Assembly: GCF_006716865.1 (NCBI RefSeq)
Contig: NZ_VFPT01000001.1
Span: forward strand, 1,545,001-1,609,000
DNA length: 64,000 bases
Source of the DNA: Roseinatronobacter monicus
GTDB lineage: Bacteria > Pseudomonadota > Alphaproteobacteria > Rhodobacterales > Rhodobacteraceae
Direction of reading: 5' to 3'
Of the stretch, positions 25,951 to 35,110 are shown piece by piece. Made by a program: the position numbers and the translations under genes. The notes beneath the pieces were generated by a model. The model was not told the DNA's origin. It saw only the letters and a program-made list of their open reading frames with translations, and searched no databases. Position 1 is the stretch's first letter, and each line of letters begins with the position of its first letter.

Positions 25951-27080
25951 CGCAAACAGTTTTCCTGTTCGGCCCCCTATGCGACGCGAAGCTTGCAGAG
26001 GTCATTCTGCACAAGCGCGCCACAGGGCAGCGCGCGCTTTTGCATGATTACCGGCTGGGCATGGTGGGACCGTCCATCATGCCGTGTCTTGTGCCCGAAC
26101 CCGGCGCATCCGTTGACGGCATGGTCGTGGCGGTGGATGCACCTGCATTGGCGCGGCTTGATATTTTCTTCGGCCTGCATTCGGCAGAGCGGTTTGGCGT
26201 TGTGGTGGAGGGCGCAGGCACAAAGATGGCTGCTTTGGCGTACCATGTGGGGCGACAGCCAAGCGACCCCGTGTCAACCGGCTGGACCAAAGATCAATCG
26301 CAGATCATGCACCTTGCCACCGCCGAGATCATGGGTTTGGCAGATCGCGCACCGATAGCTGCGCTGCACGCGCGCTGGCCGATGGCGCTGGCACATGCCG
26401 CGTCACAGGTGCGCGCGCGCAAGGGCGATGATCCTGCCCAGTTGCGCAAGGATTGGACGCGCAATGATGTGGAACTGGTGCATGGAGCGATGCCCTATGC
26501 GTGGTATTTCGCTGTGGCCGAAGATGATCTGCGGTTTCGTCAGTTTGACGGGGCATTCAGCGCGGTGGTAAAGCGCGCGGGCTTGGTGATGAGCGATGCG
26601 GTCACGGTTCTGCCTTATGACCCGGTGCGCGACATAGTGATGGTGATCGAGCAGTTCCGCTTCGGGCCGTGGTTGCGGGGTGCGGGCAATGCGTGGCTTC
26701 TGGAACCTATCGCCGGGCGCGTTGACCCATTTGAAAGCCCGCAAGACTGCGCCTTGCGCGAAGCACAGGAAGAGGCGCAGATCACTTTGCGTGCGGACGC
26801 GCTGATGTCGGTGGGACATGTCTATCCATCCCCCGGTGCCATCACAGAATTTCTGTATCAATTCGTGGCACTGTGCGATCTGCCCGAGGGGAGTGACGGG
26901 GTCGCGGGCCTTGACAGCGAGGCCGAGGATATCCGCAGCCATCTTGTGCCCTTTGATCGTTTGATGGCATTGATCGCCAGTGGCGAGGTGCAGAATGGCC
27001 CGCTGCTGCAATCAGCCTATTGGCTTGCGCTGAACCGCGACAGGCTGCGCGCGGATGCGGTGCCTCAGGACGGCGGTTGA
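25947..27080 (+). CDS. trgB: TrgB-like NUDIX hydrolase with N-terminal GGCT-like domain
   Basis: Start chosen at the ATG overlapping the trgA stop, giving 377 residues. The N-terminal half (VFLFGPLCDAKLAEVIL, then AERFGVVVEGAG) resembles AIG2/gamma-glutamylcyclotransferase-like folds. The C-terminal half is a NUDIX domain whose box is complete: a glycine, then E after five residues, then REAQEEAQ (within GRVDPFESPQDCALREAQEE). The box suggests hydrolysis of ADP-ribose-like nucleotides, in line with TrgB. It converges with the mocA-like gene, the two 3' ends overlapping by 16 bases. Confidence 0.8.
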   Translation: MTQTVFLFGPLCDAKLAEVILHKRATGQRALLHDYRLGMVGPSIMPCLVPEPGASVDGMVVAVDAPALARLDIFFGLHSAERFGVVVEGAGTKMAALAYHVGRQPSDPVSTGWTKDQSQIMHLATAEIMGLADRAPIAALHARWPMALAHAASQVRARKGDDPAQLRKDWTRNDVELVHGAMPYAWYFAVAEDDLRFRQFDGAFSAVVKRAGLVMSDAVTVLPYDPVRDIVMVIEQFRFGPWLRGAGNAWLLEPIAGRVDPFESPQDCALREAQEEAQITLRADALMSVGHVYPSPGAITEFLYQFVALCDLPEGSDGVAGLDSEAEDIRSHLVPFDRLMALIASGEVQNGPLLQSAYWLALNRDRLRADAVPQDGG

Positions 27081-27667
27081 TCCTTGCGCCAAGCATCCCA
27101 ATCCTCGGGCGTGTCCAGATCCGTTACGGCGCGCTGACCGGGCAGGGGGTGCAAGTGCGGTGAAGGACTGCGCAAAAGCAACTTCGCCCCCTCATCGCCG
27201 CGCAGCTTTAGCATGGCCGGAAACAATGCACGTGGCAGGATGACCGGATGACCGGGCTGCTTGTCAGCCGCGCAGGCCCGTAAGGGGCGCTGCGGTTCCT
27301 GCGCCTGCGCCGCAAACAGATCACGCATATCCTGTGCCGTGATGTCAGGCATATCGGGCAGGGCGATCATAACTGCCTGCGCATCCAGCGCCATCGCCCA
27401 GCGTGCGCCCGCGCGCAAAGACGCGCTCATTCCTTCAGCGGCATCCGTGATTTGCAAGAACGCGACAGGTAGCCCGTCCAAGGCTTGCTTGCGCGCTTCA
27501 TCTTCTGCGCGCAAACTGACCGCGACATGTGGTGTGACCTGCAAGGCCCGTCGCGCCACACAGGTCAGCAGCGCCATGCCGCCAACCTGTTGCAACAGTT
27601 TGTCAGCGCCCCGCATCCGGCTGGAGGCGCCTGCAGCAGGCAGCAGGATCGCGCAGGTTTTGCTCAC
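27065..27667 (-). CDS. MocA-like molybdenum cofactor nucleotidyltransferase
   Basis: The 200-residue product has the MobA-like NTP-transferase signature LLPAAGASSRMRGADKLLQQ, then VMIALPDMPDI (the metal-binding aspartate region) and GHPVILPRALFPAML. Enzymes of this group add CMP or GMP to molybdopterin; CoxL-type enzymes need the CMP form. The GTG start overlaps the livM stop as GTGA, so it is translated as the last gene of the amino acid transporter operon, an unexpected place. It may supply cofactor for the hydroxylase at 2.5-6.3 kb. Confidence 0.82.
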   Translation of the reverse strand: MSKTCAILLPAAGASSRMRGADKLLQQVGGMALLTCVARRALQVTPHVAVSLRAEDEARKQALDGLPVAFLQITDAAEGMSASLRAGARWAMALDAQAVMIALPDMPDITAQDMRDLFAAQAQEPQRPLRACAADKQPGHPVILPRALFPAMLKLRGDEGAKLLLRSPSPHLHPLPGQRAVTDLDTPEDWDAWRKDQPPS

Positions 27668-28968
27668 CGCTCCGGGATCAGGCCGCGCGGTGCAAAGCGC
27701 AACATGAGCAACAACGCCACCCCCATCGTCAGCAGGCGCATATAGGCAGCAGAGGACAGCAAATGCTGCTTCAGATCCGACCCGTCTGCCATGCCCGAGG
27801 TGACAATCTCCATGAACCAGCGCCCGGCAGGTTCCACCTGAACCCACAAGAACCAGATCACGAAAGCCCCCAGCACAGCGCCCCAGTTATTGCCCGATCC
27901 GCCCACGATCACCATCACCCAGATCAGGAAGGTATAGCGCAGCGGCTCGTAACTGCCCGGTGTCAACTGACCATCCATCGACACCATCATTGCGCCCGCC
28001 AGCCCGCACACAGCCGAGCCGAGCACAAAGATCATCAGGTGCCGCCGTGTGACATCCTTGCCCATGGCGCGGGCAGAAACTTCGTTGTCACGAATGGCGC
28101 GCATCATCCGGCCCCAAGGCGAATTCAGCGCCCGCTCTGCCAGCCAGATCAGAATGCCCAGCACGATCACGAATAACGCACTATAGCCAAGCCCCGAGAC
28201 GACCGAGGCGGTTTGCGAAATTGTCCAGCCCAAAGTATCCGCCAAGGATTGCACCCAAGGCACCGGCTGCAACTCGATCGGGCGGGCGACGGGCCGTTCA
28301 ATGCCTGTGACATTGTTCACACCACGCGCCAGCCAGCGTTCATGCTTAAGCACTGCAATCACGATTTCCGAGATGCCGAGCGTCGCAATCGCCAGATAAT
28401 CAGACCGCAGCCCAAGACTGACTTTGCCCACCAGCCATGCAACCCCAGCGGCAAAGACAGCGCCCACGGGCCATGCCAGAACAACAGGCAGACCAGCGCC
28501 CCCCAGATACCCCTCGGATGCGGGGTTGACCGCTTGCACAGCCTGTTTGGCGGGGCCGAACACATAGGATGTGACCAGATAGCCCACAGCAAGAACCGCA
28601 AAGATCGCAATCCCGCGCAGTTTACTTGGGGCCATGCGCTTATAGACGATGACTGCGGCCAGAATGGTGGCAACACCCAGCATCAGCCCCAGCAAAATTC
28701 CCAAGCCTCCGGCAGCCCAAGCTTCGGGCACGGGCGGCTGCGCGATCAGCACAACCGCCAGACCGCCAACAGCGGTAAAGCCCATGATGCCGACATTGAA
28801 CAGACCGGCATAACCCCATTGCATGTTCACACCCAAGGCCATGATCGCCGAGATTAGGCTCATATTCAGGATGGTGATTGCAAGCTGTGGGCTTTGGAAC
28901 ATGGCGACCAAGGCCAGCACAGCGCCCATGATCGCAAACAGGCCCAAGTCGCGTGCGGTCAGGCTCAT
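27664..28968 (-). CDS. livM: Branched-chain amino acid ABC transporter permease, LivM type
   Basis: The 434-residue inner-membrane permease has about ten hydrophobic segments and the LivM motifs GYAGLFNVGIMGFTAVGG near the N-terminus and SARAMGKDVTRRHLMIFVLG in the cytoplasmic loop that meets the ATPases. It starts with an ATGA overlap with livH and ends with a GTGA overlap with the MocA-like gene. Confidence 0.9.
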   Translation of the reverse strand: MSLTARDLGLFAIMGAVLALVAMFQSPQLAITILNMSLISAIMALGVNMQWGYAGLFNVGIMGFTAVGGLAVVLIAQPPVPEAWAAGGLGILLGLMLGVATILAAVIVYKRMAPSKLRGIAIFAVLAVGYLVTSYVFGPAKQAVQAVNPASEGYLGGAGLPVVLAWPVGAVFAAGVAWLVGKVSLGLRSDYLAIATLGISEIVIAVLKHERWLARGVNNVTGIERPVARPIELQPVPWVQSLADTLGWTISQTASVVSGLGYSALFVIVLGILIWLAERALNSPWGRMMRAIRDNEVSARAMGKDVTRRHLMIFVLGSAVCGLAGAMMVSMDGQLTPGSYEPLRYTFLIWVMVIVGGSGNNWGAVLGAFVIWFLWVQVEPAGRWFMEIVTSGMADGSDLKQHLLSSAAYMRLLTMGVALLLMLRFAPRGLIPER

Positions 28969-29978
28969 ATCACTTTCCCCTTGAAGATACCGGTTGGACG
29001 GAACAGCAGCACAATGACCAGAATTGCAAAGGTCACGGCGAATTTGTAGTCAACTGGCAGAAGCTGCATCATGGATGTCGGCTCCAAGCCTTCGGGCATG
29101 AGGTAGGTGAACACACGCCGCCACGCATAGGTGATCCCCAACTCGGCGAACGCCACGACATAAGCCCCCACAATCGCCCCGAAGGGAGAGCCAAGACCGC
29201 CAAGTATGGCAGCAGCGAACATCGGCAGCAGCAATTGGAAGTAGTTGAACGGTCTAAACCCCTTGTCCAACCCGTAAAGTGTTCCTGCCAGCACCAGCAA
29301 AATGCCGGTGATTGTCCATGTGATGATGACCACGCGTTCAGGGTTGATGCCCGACAGCAGGGCCAGATCCTCGTTATCGGAATAGGCGCGCATGGATTTG
29401 CCCGAACGGGTACGGTTGAGGAACCAGAACAGCACCACCATGACAATCAGCGCCGTCACAACCGTGATGGCCTGTGCGTTGCGCAGGGCCATGCCCTCTG
29501 CCAGCCCGGTATATTCCCGAAACTCCCGCACTGTGAACAAGAAGCGGTTGCCGTCTTCAAACCGGGTTTCGCCCACCCCCATGAACAACCGGGTTATCCC
29601 GTTGGTCACGAACATCACCCCAAGCGAGGCCATCACAAAGGTCAGCGGCTTGGCCTTTACCTTGCGGAAATATTTGTAGACCAGTTTGTCAGCGGCCAAC
29701 AAATATCCGATCATGACGACCAGACCGAAAGGAATGGCCAGAATGGCGGTCGGCATGCCCAAGGGACCGGTAACACCCTGCGCTTGCAGGAAAAAGGTGC
29801 CTCCGATCACAGCCGCAGTGCCAAGCGCCATCGTGTCGCCATGTGCAAAATGGGCAAAGCGCAGGATCGAGAAGATCAACGTGATCCCCAGCGCCCCAAG
29901 TGCCAGTTGACTGCCATAAGCCAGTGCCGGGATCAGCATAAAATTGGACAGGCTGACAAGTGCGTTAAGCGGTTCCAT
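28965..29978 (-). CDS. livH: Branched-chain amino acid ABC transporter permease, LivH type
   Basis: The 337-residue permease starts at the ATG at 29978, four bases past the livF stop, not at the longer open frame inside livF. LivH motifs include ALGITLIFSILRFAHFAHGD and MRAYSDNEDLALLSGIN, the loop that contacts the ATPases, and AAAILGGLGSPFGAIVGAYV. It would form the membrane channel with LivM. Confidence 0.92.
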   Translation of the reverse strand: MEPLNALVSLSNFMLIPALAYGSQLALGALGITLIFSILRFAHFAHGDTMALGTAAVIGGTFFLQAQGVTGPLGMPTAILAIPFGLVVMIGYLLAADKLVYKYFRKVKAKPLTFVMASLGVMFVTNGITRLFMGVGETRFEDGNRFLFTVREFREYTGLAEGMALRNAQAITVVTALIVMVVLFWFLNRTRSGKSMRAYSDNEDLALLSGINPERVVIITWTITGILLVLAGTLYGLDKGFRPFNYFQLLLPMFAAAILGGLGSPFGAIVGAYVVAFAELGITYAWRRVFTYLMPEGLEPTSMMQLLPVDYKFAVTFAILVIVLLFRPTGIFKGKVI

Positions 29979-29982
29979 TGCC

Positions 29983-30693
29983 TTAGCCCCCCAGAAAGCT
30001 TTTGCGCACATCGGGATCGGCCAGCAGGGCCTGCCCGGTGTCGGTGTATCGGTTTTCGCCCTGCACCATGACATAGCCTTTGTCGGCAATGTTCAGGGCC
30101 TGACGCGCATTCTGTTCCACCATCAGGATGGAAATACCCGTGCGCGCAATCTCGATGATGCGGTCAAACAATTCGTCCATCACAATAGGGCTGACGCCTG
30201 CGGTGGGTTCATCCAGCATCAGGACAGAGGGTTTGGTCATCAGCGCGCGGCCAACGGCAACTTGCTGGCGCTGCCCGCCGGACAATTCGCCTGCCGCCTG
30301 ACGCCGTTTGTCGCGCAGGATGGGAAACAACTCATAAACTTGTTCCATCGTGGTCCTGATCTCGTCACGGCGGATGAATGCCCCCATTTCAAGATTCTCC
30401 TCCACGGTCATCGAGGGAAAAATATTGCTGGTTTGCGGAACAAAACCCATGCCCTTGTTCACGCGGGCTTGCGGGGTGAGGGCGGTAATATCCTCGCCCT
30501 GCAACCGGACGCTGCCTTGGCGCAGCTTCAGCATTCCAAACACAGCTTTCATGGCCGTGGACTTGCCCGCACCGTTCGGGCCGACGATGACAGCGATCTG
30601 ACCTTTTTCGACAGCAATCGTGCAATCATGCAGAATATCGGCCCCCCCATAACCACCGGTCATGTTTTCGCCTATCAGAAACGGCTCTGCCAT
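29983..30693 (-). CDS. livF: Branched-chain amino acid ABC transporter ATP-binding protein, LivF type
   Basis: The 236-residue ATPase has Walker A GPNGAGKST, the ABC signature LSGGQRQQVAVGRAL and Walker B LMLDEPTAGVSP. LivF-type spacing and the final ADPDVRKSFLGG segment are present. It begins 3 bases after the stop of the unknown periplasmic protein gene. Confidence 0.93.
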   Translation of the reverse strand: MAEPFLIGENMTGGYGGADILHDCTIAVEKGQIAVIVGPNGAGKSTAMKAVFGMLKLRQGSVRLQGEDITALTPQARVNKGMGFVPQTSNIFPSMTVEENLEMGAFIRRDEIRTTMEQVYELFPILRDKRRQAAGELSGGQRQQVAVGRALMTKPSVLMLDEPTAGVSPIVMDELFDRIIEIARTGISILMVEQNARQALNIADKGYVMVQGENRYTDTGQALLADPDVRKSFLGG

Positions 30694-30696
30694 GAC

Positions 30697-31239
30697 CTAG
30701 CCCTCTTCCGTTGGGCGGATCAGTTCCGCGATATTGCGCATGTTTTCTTCCATTTCGGGGGCACTGATGGTTTCGTCACCATCCAGCGCCAGAACAAGGT
30801 GGCGGTCATTGGATTCTGCAACAGCCATGACGACGACATACTCAAACCCGTCGTCAGATTCGGTCATTGTCATCGTGACGGCGTTCAGAGTGGCGGTCTG
30901 GAACTGATCGCGGCCCAGCATGTCGGGGGCAGGAACCCCTTCAGACGCGGCATCCTGCGCCGCTTCGGTTGCGATGCTGTCCAACATGGCGTCTAGCGAC
31001 TGGCCCGCAAACTCTTCGGGCAGGGGCATGATTTCCAGCCAGAGCATATCGCTTTCCAGCACAACCGCGTCGTCAAAAGCGAAACTCTCGGCATCTTCCC
31101 AATCCGACCCCGCCGCGCAGAATTCAAATCCGTTGGGCAACGGGTGACAGGGCGCTGCGGCAAATGCGGCGGGCGAAGCAAGCACAAGCAGGCTGAGCCC
31201 CGCCGCCAGCATGGGGGCCGAGGCGATTGATCTATACAT
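30697..31239 (-). CDS. Unknown periplasmic protein encoded inside the liv operon
   Basis: The 180-residue protein has a clear signal peptide (LAAGLSLLVLASPAAFA, cleavage near AAFAAA). The mature part starts with two cysteines in PCHPLPNGFEFC that could form a disulfide, and is very acidic with Met-rich stretches (FQTATLNAVTMTMTES). It matches no family I know. The start overlaps the end of livG by 8 bases with GGAGG upstream, and livF follows after 3 bases, so it is a genuine operon member. It could be an accessory to the transporter or a lodger; the function is unknown. Confidence 0.75.
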   Translation of the reverse strand: MYRSIASAPMLAAGLSLLVLASPAAFAAAPCHPLPNGFEFCAAGSDWEDAESFAFDDAVVLESDMLWLEIMPLPEEFAGQSLDAMLDSIATEAAQDAASEGVPAPDMLGRDQFQTATLNAVTMTMTESDDGFEYVVVMAVAESNDRHLVLALDGDETISAPEMEENMRNIAELIRPTEEG

Positions 31240-32029
31240 GCCCCTCCTCCTTCAAGACCTTGTTCTTCAGCCCTGTGCCCAGATAGGCCTCGATCACTTG
31301 CTCATTGGCCTTGATTTCGTCCAGCGTGCCTTGCGCCAGAACCTTGCCTTCGGCCATGCAGATTACTGGGTCACAGATGCGCCCGATGAAATCCATGTCG
31401 TGTTCGATCACGACGAAAGTATAGCCCTGTTCCTTGTTCAGCCGCAAAATGGCGTCTGCAATCGTGTTGAGCAATGTGCGGTTCACACCTGCGCCGACTT
31501 CGTCCAGAAAGACGATTTTGGCATCGGTCATCATCGTGCGGCCCAGTTCCAGCAGTTTTTTCTGACCGCCGGAAATCTGCCCCGCCTTTTCATCGGCAAT
31601 GTGGTCAATGGTCAGGAATTCCATAACTTCATTGGCCCGCGCACGAATCCGGTGTTCTTCCTCGCGCACACGGGTTGGGTGAAACCATGCAGACCACAGA
31701 TCTTCGCCGGATTGGCCCGGCGGAACCATCATCAGGTTTTCGCGCACCGTCATGGTGTGAAATTCATGTGCGACCTGAAATGTCCGCAACAAGCCTTTGG
31801 AAAACAACGCATGCGGGTGCAGGCCGGTGATATCTTCGCCTTCCATCAGCACTTGGCCTGATGTGGGCGGCAGCACACCCGCGATCACATTGAACAGCGT
31901 CGTTTTGCCTGCGCCATTGGGGCCAATCAACCCTGTGATCGAGCCTTTCTCGACCTCAAGCGTTGCACCGTCTACCGCATGAAAGCCACCGAAATGCTTG
32001 TGCAAATTCTCGACCCGGATCATCGCCAT
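31232..32029 (-). CDS. livG: Branched-chain amino acid ABC transporter ATP-binding protein, LivG type
   Basis: The 265-residue ATPase has Walker A GPNGAGKTT, signature SGGQKKLLELGRTM, Walker B IVFLDEVGAGVN and the LivG-specific segment EHDMDFIGRICDPVICMAEG. It is the first gene after the terminator that separates the binding-protein gene from the rest of the operon. Confidence 0.93.
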   Translation of the reverse strand: MAMIRVENLHKHFGGFHAVDGATLEVEKGSITGLIGPNGAGKTTLFNVIAGVLPPTSGQVLMEGEDITGLHPHALFSKGLLRTFQVAHEFHTMTVRENLMMVPPGQSGEDLWSAWFHPTRVREEEHRIRARANEVMEFLTIDHIADEKAGQISGGQKKLLELGRTMMTDAKIVFLDEVGAGVNRTLLNTIADAILRLNKEQGYTFVVIEHDMDFIGRICDPVICMAEGKVLAQGTLDEIKANEQVIEAYLGTGLKNKVLKEEGHV

Positions 32030-32074
32030 TGTTATCTACTCCCCATTGCGGGACGCCTTTTTTGGTATTCGTTT

Positions 32075-32107
32075 GAAAACGGCCCGAGGAACTTCCCCCT
32101 CGGGCCG
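32075..32107 (-). terminator. Intercistronic terminator or attenuator between binding protein and livG
   Basis: On the minus strand a 10-bp stem CGGCCCGAGG and CCTCGGGCCG (8-base loop) is followed by TTTTC. It lies between the binding-protein gene and livG. A partial terminator here would give much more binding protein than membrane and ATPase subunits, a common arrangement. Confidence 0.8.
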
Positions 32108-32136
32108 CAGATCCTGCTTCGGACCCGTTTTCAGGT

Positions 32137-33318
32137 TCAGTGGAACCGAACCGTTACATATTCGCCGCCTTCGACGACATACTCACGGTAGCTGCCAGCG
32201 GCCTCACCCGGACCGACCAACTCGACATTGGTGGCGCCCATGTAGTTGACCTCACCGCCATCTGCCAGAATTTGCAAAGCGCGTGCCAGATCACCCGGCA
32301 GGATTTCTTCACCCGGCGCATTCGCCACGTTCAGGATGTTCGCGGCAATCCCTTCAGGGGTTGCTTCGCCAGCGGCCTGTGCCGCCAGTGCCAGAAGTGC
32401 GGCAGCGTCATAGCTTTCGCGGGTATAGCTGGACTGGCCCTGAACGCCTGCTTCTTCGGCCATGGCGTGGAATGTATCCGCACCTTCGCCCTCAGCCCAT
32501 GGGATCGTGCCGATGGTGCCTTCAAGCGCCTCACCAACAGCCGAGATCATTTCATCGCCATACATGCCGTCACCGATGAAGAAGCTCTCGAACGCGCCTA
32601 ACTCATACGCTGTGCGCAGCATAGAGCCGCCGCCATCAACATAGCCCAGAATCACCAGCGCATCGCCACCGGCGGAGGCAAGCTGCCCCACTTCGGCAGA
32701 ATAGTCGCCGCGCGCTTCTTCATGCGCCACTTTTGATGTGATCGTGCCGCCCATTTCAAGGAAGGATTCCTCGAACGCATTGGCAAAACCCGAACCGTAG
32801 TCATTGTTTGTGTAGGTCAGAGCAACTTCCGAGAAACCGCGCTCCATCACGATACCGGCCAGAATTTCGCCCTGACGCGCATCAGATGGCGATGTGCGGA
32901 AAAACAGGCCGTTCGATTCTGTTGTGGTAAATGCAGGTGAGGTCGCCGAAGGCGAGATCATTGGAACGCCTGCGGACATGGCCACGTTTTGCAAAACAGC
33001 CATTGTCACGCCCGAGCAATCCGCGCCCATGATCGCAACAACACCGTCCGAGGAAATCATGCGCTCTGCCGCCGCTTGTGCTGCCGACGAGTCAACACAG
33101 GTCGAATCCGCGCGCACCGACGAGATCGTATGACCGCCAAGGAACAGACCGCTTTCATTGATTTCATTCCACGCCATTTCGGCCCCATCGGCCATGTATG
33201 GTGTGATTGATTCAATCGGGCCAGTGAAGCCCAGCAAAACGCCCATCTTGACCTCATCGGCCAGCGCCATGCCCGACGAGAATGCCAGAGCAGTGCTGGC
33301 AAGAAGAAGCTTTTTCAT
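32137..33318 (-). CDS. Branched-chain amino acid type ABC transporter substrate-binding protein
   Basis: The 393-residue protein has a signal peptide (MKKLLLASTALAFSSGMALA) and a Peripla_BP_6 fold, with VKMGVLLGFTGPIESITPY at the start, CVDSSAAQAAAERMI and ALVILGYVDGGGSML. It captures the substrate, most likely branched-chain or other hydrophobic amino acids, for the LivHMGF transporter. The ATG at 33318 has GGGAGA upstream. The exact substrate cannot be told. Confidence 0.9.
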   Translation of the reverse strand: MKKLLLASTALAFSSGMALADEVKMGVLLGFTGPIESITPYMADGAEMAWNEINESGLFLGGHTISSVRADSTCVDSSAAQAAAERMISSDGVVAIMGADCSGVTMAVLQNVAMSAGVPMISPSATSPAFTTTESNGLFFRTSPSDARQGEILAGIVMERGFSEVALTYTNNDYGSGFANAFEESFLEMGGTITSKVAHEEARGDYSAEVGQLASAGGDALVILGYVDGGGSMLRTAYELGAFESFFIGDGMYGDEMISAVGEALEGTIGTIPWAEGEGADTFHAMAEEAGVQGQSSYTRESYDAAALLALAAQAAGEATPEGIAANILNVANAPGEEILPGDLARALQILADGGEVNYMGATNVELVGPGEAAGSYREYVVEGGEYVTVRFH

Positions 33319-33510
33319 TAGAAATCTCCCATAGATTTGTTGTCGACTGACCTGCATGTGACCCACGCAGATCCGGCGGTTTTGACCGCCTTATCCAAAT
33401 GCCTAGCATGGTGTTTTCACAAGGGGAAGATTTTTCGGAACTCTGTTACGTCAGATTGCAACGCGATTTATTTTCTGCCGCTGAACTGCGCCGTGGTGCC
33501 GAAGTCGTGG

Positions 33511-35070
33511 TCACTCCAACTCGATTGTTCCGGGGGGTTTGGATGTGCAATCGTAAAACACGCGATTTATACCGCGCACTTCGTTGATGATGCGCGTCGA
33601 AGTCTCGCCCAGGAAATCATGCGTGAAGGGGTAATAATCAGCGGTCATGCCATCAACAGAGGTGACAGCGCGCAAGGCCAGCGCGAAGTCATAAGTCCGC
33701 CCATCCCCCATGACACCGACAGTCCGCATGGGCAAAATCGCCGCGAACGCCTGCCAGATTTCGTCATACAAGCCATGACGGCGAATCTGGTCGATATAGA
33801 CCGCATCTGCCTTGCGCAGAATTTCCAGCTTTTCGCGCGTAATCTCACCGGGGCAGCGGATCGCAAGGCCGGGGCCGGGGAAGGGGTGGCGGCCAATGAA
33901 ACCGGCAGGCAGGCCCAATTCGCGGCCCAGCGCGCGCACTTCGTCCTTGAACAACTCGCGCAGCGGCTCGACCAGTTTCAGACCCATTTTTTCCGGCAGG
34001 CCGCCGACATTATGGTGGCTTTTGATTGTGACAGACGGACCGCCCGAAAAGCTGACCGATTCGATTACGTCAGGGTACAGCGTGCCTTGGGCTAAAAATT
34101 CTGCGCCCTCAATCTCATTGGCGTATTTCTGGAACACATCAATGAACAATCCGCCGATAATCTTACGCTTTGTTTCTGGATCGGAAACACCCTCAAGCTT
34201 TCCCAGAAACAGATCGGATTCGTCCGCATGAATCAGAGGGATATTGTAGTTGTCGCGGAACATGGTCACGACTTCGTCCGCTTCGTTCAGCCGCAAAAGC
34301 CCATGATCCACGAACACGCAAGTCAGCTGATCGCCGATTGCTTCATGAATCAGAACCGCCGCGACCGAGCTGTCAACCCCACCGGACAGGCCGCAGATGA
34401 CACGTTTGTCGCCCACTTGCGCTCGGATCTTGGCAATCGCTTCCTCGCGGTACGCGCCCATTGTCCAGTCGCCGGTAAAACCTGCAAGTTTCAGGAAATT
34501 GCCCAGCATACGTGCCCCATGCGGGGTGTGGTGCACCTCGGGGTGGAACTGCACCGCGTAGAAACGGCGCGCTTCATCCGCGATCATGGCGAAGGGTGCA
34601 TTGGCCGAGGTGCCGATGACCTCAAAGCCCGGCGCAAGGGCAGTGACGCGGTCGCCATGGCTCATCCAGACCTGTTCGCGCCCGGCCTCGAACAAGGCCG
34701 CGAAAATGCCGTCATTCTTGTGGCCGGTGGTGGGTTCCACATAGGCGCGGCCAAATTCCGCATGGTGGCCGGATTCAACACGCCCCCCAAGTTGGTCCAT
34801 CATCACCTGTTGACCATAGCAGATGCCAAACAGCGGCACGCCCATTTCAAACAGGTATTGCGGGGCGCGCGGGCTTCCGGCTTGCGGGACCGAGCCGGGG
34901 CCGCCCGACAGGATAACCGCCTTGGGCTTGCGCGCCTTCAGAAAGGTGTCATCCACGTTCTGGAACGGGTGAATTTCGCAATAAACATTTGATTCGCGCA
35001 GGCGACGCGCAATCAACTGCGTTACCTGAGAGCCAAAGTCGATGATGAGGCAGAAATCATGCTGTGTCAT
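33511..35070 (-). CDS. guaA: GMP synthase (glutamine-hydrolysing)
   Basis: The 519-residue enzyme converts XMP to GMP. The N-terminal glutamine amidotransferase has its cysteine in [13 protein letters not shown] and its histidine in QFHPEVHHT. The ATP pyrophosphatase P-loop is [12 protein letters not shown] and the C-terminal dimerisation domain ends in [11 protein letters not shown]. The start is the ATG at 35070 ([15 protein letters not shown]). The ttuD-like gene lies 40 bases upstream on the same strand. Confidence 0.97.
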   Translation of the reverse strand: MTQHDFCLIIDFGSQVTQLIARRLRESNVYCEIHPFQNVDDTFLKARKPKAVILSGGPGSVPQAGSPRAPQYLFEMGVPLFGICYGQQVMMDQLGGRVESGHHAEFGRAYVEPTTGHKNDGIFAALFEAGREQVWMSHGDRVTALAPGFEVIGTSANAPFAMIADEARRFYAVQFHPEVHHTPHGARMLGNFLKLAGFTGDWTMGAYREEAIAKIRAQVGDKRVICGLSGGVDSSVAAVLIHEAIGDQLTCVFVDHGLLRLNEADEVVTMFRDNYNIPLIHADESDLFLGKLEGVSDPETKRKIIGGLFIDVFQKYANEIEGAEFLAQGTLYPDVIESVSFSGGPSVTIKSHHNVGGLPEKMGLKLVEPLRELFKDEVRALGRELGLPAGFIGRHPFPGPGLAIRCPGEITREKLEILRKADAVYIDQIRRHGLYDEIWQAFAAILPMRTVGVMGDGRTYDFALALRAVTSVDGMTADYYPFTHDFLGETSTRIINEVRGINRVFYDCTSKPPGTIELE

Positions 35071-35110
35071 GCGCGCTCGCTTATGCCAAAGGGCGGGCGC
35101 TATCAAGGGC

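Noticed and set aside
33319..33510. GGCGGT/ACCGCC hairpin between guaA and the amino acid binding protein gene
   Set aside because: The stem is only 6 bp and has no T tract in the minus direction, so I do not call it a terminator.
33337..34095. 252-codon plus-strand frame over the 3' part of guaA
   Set aside because: It is antisense to the highly conserved guaA C-terminal domain and has no family signature.
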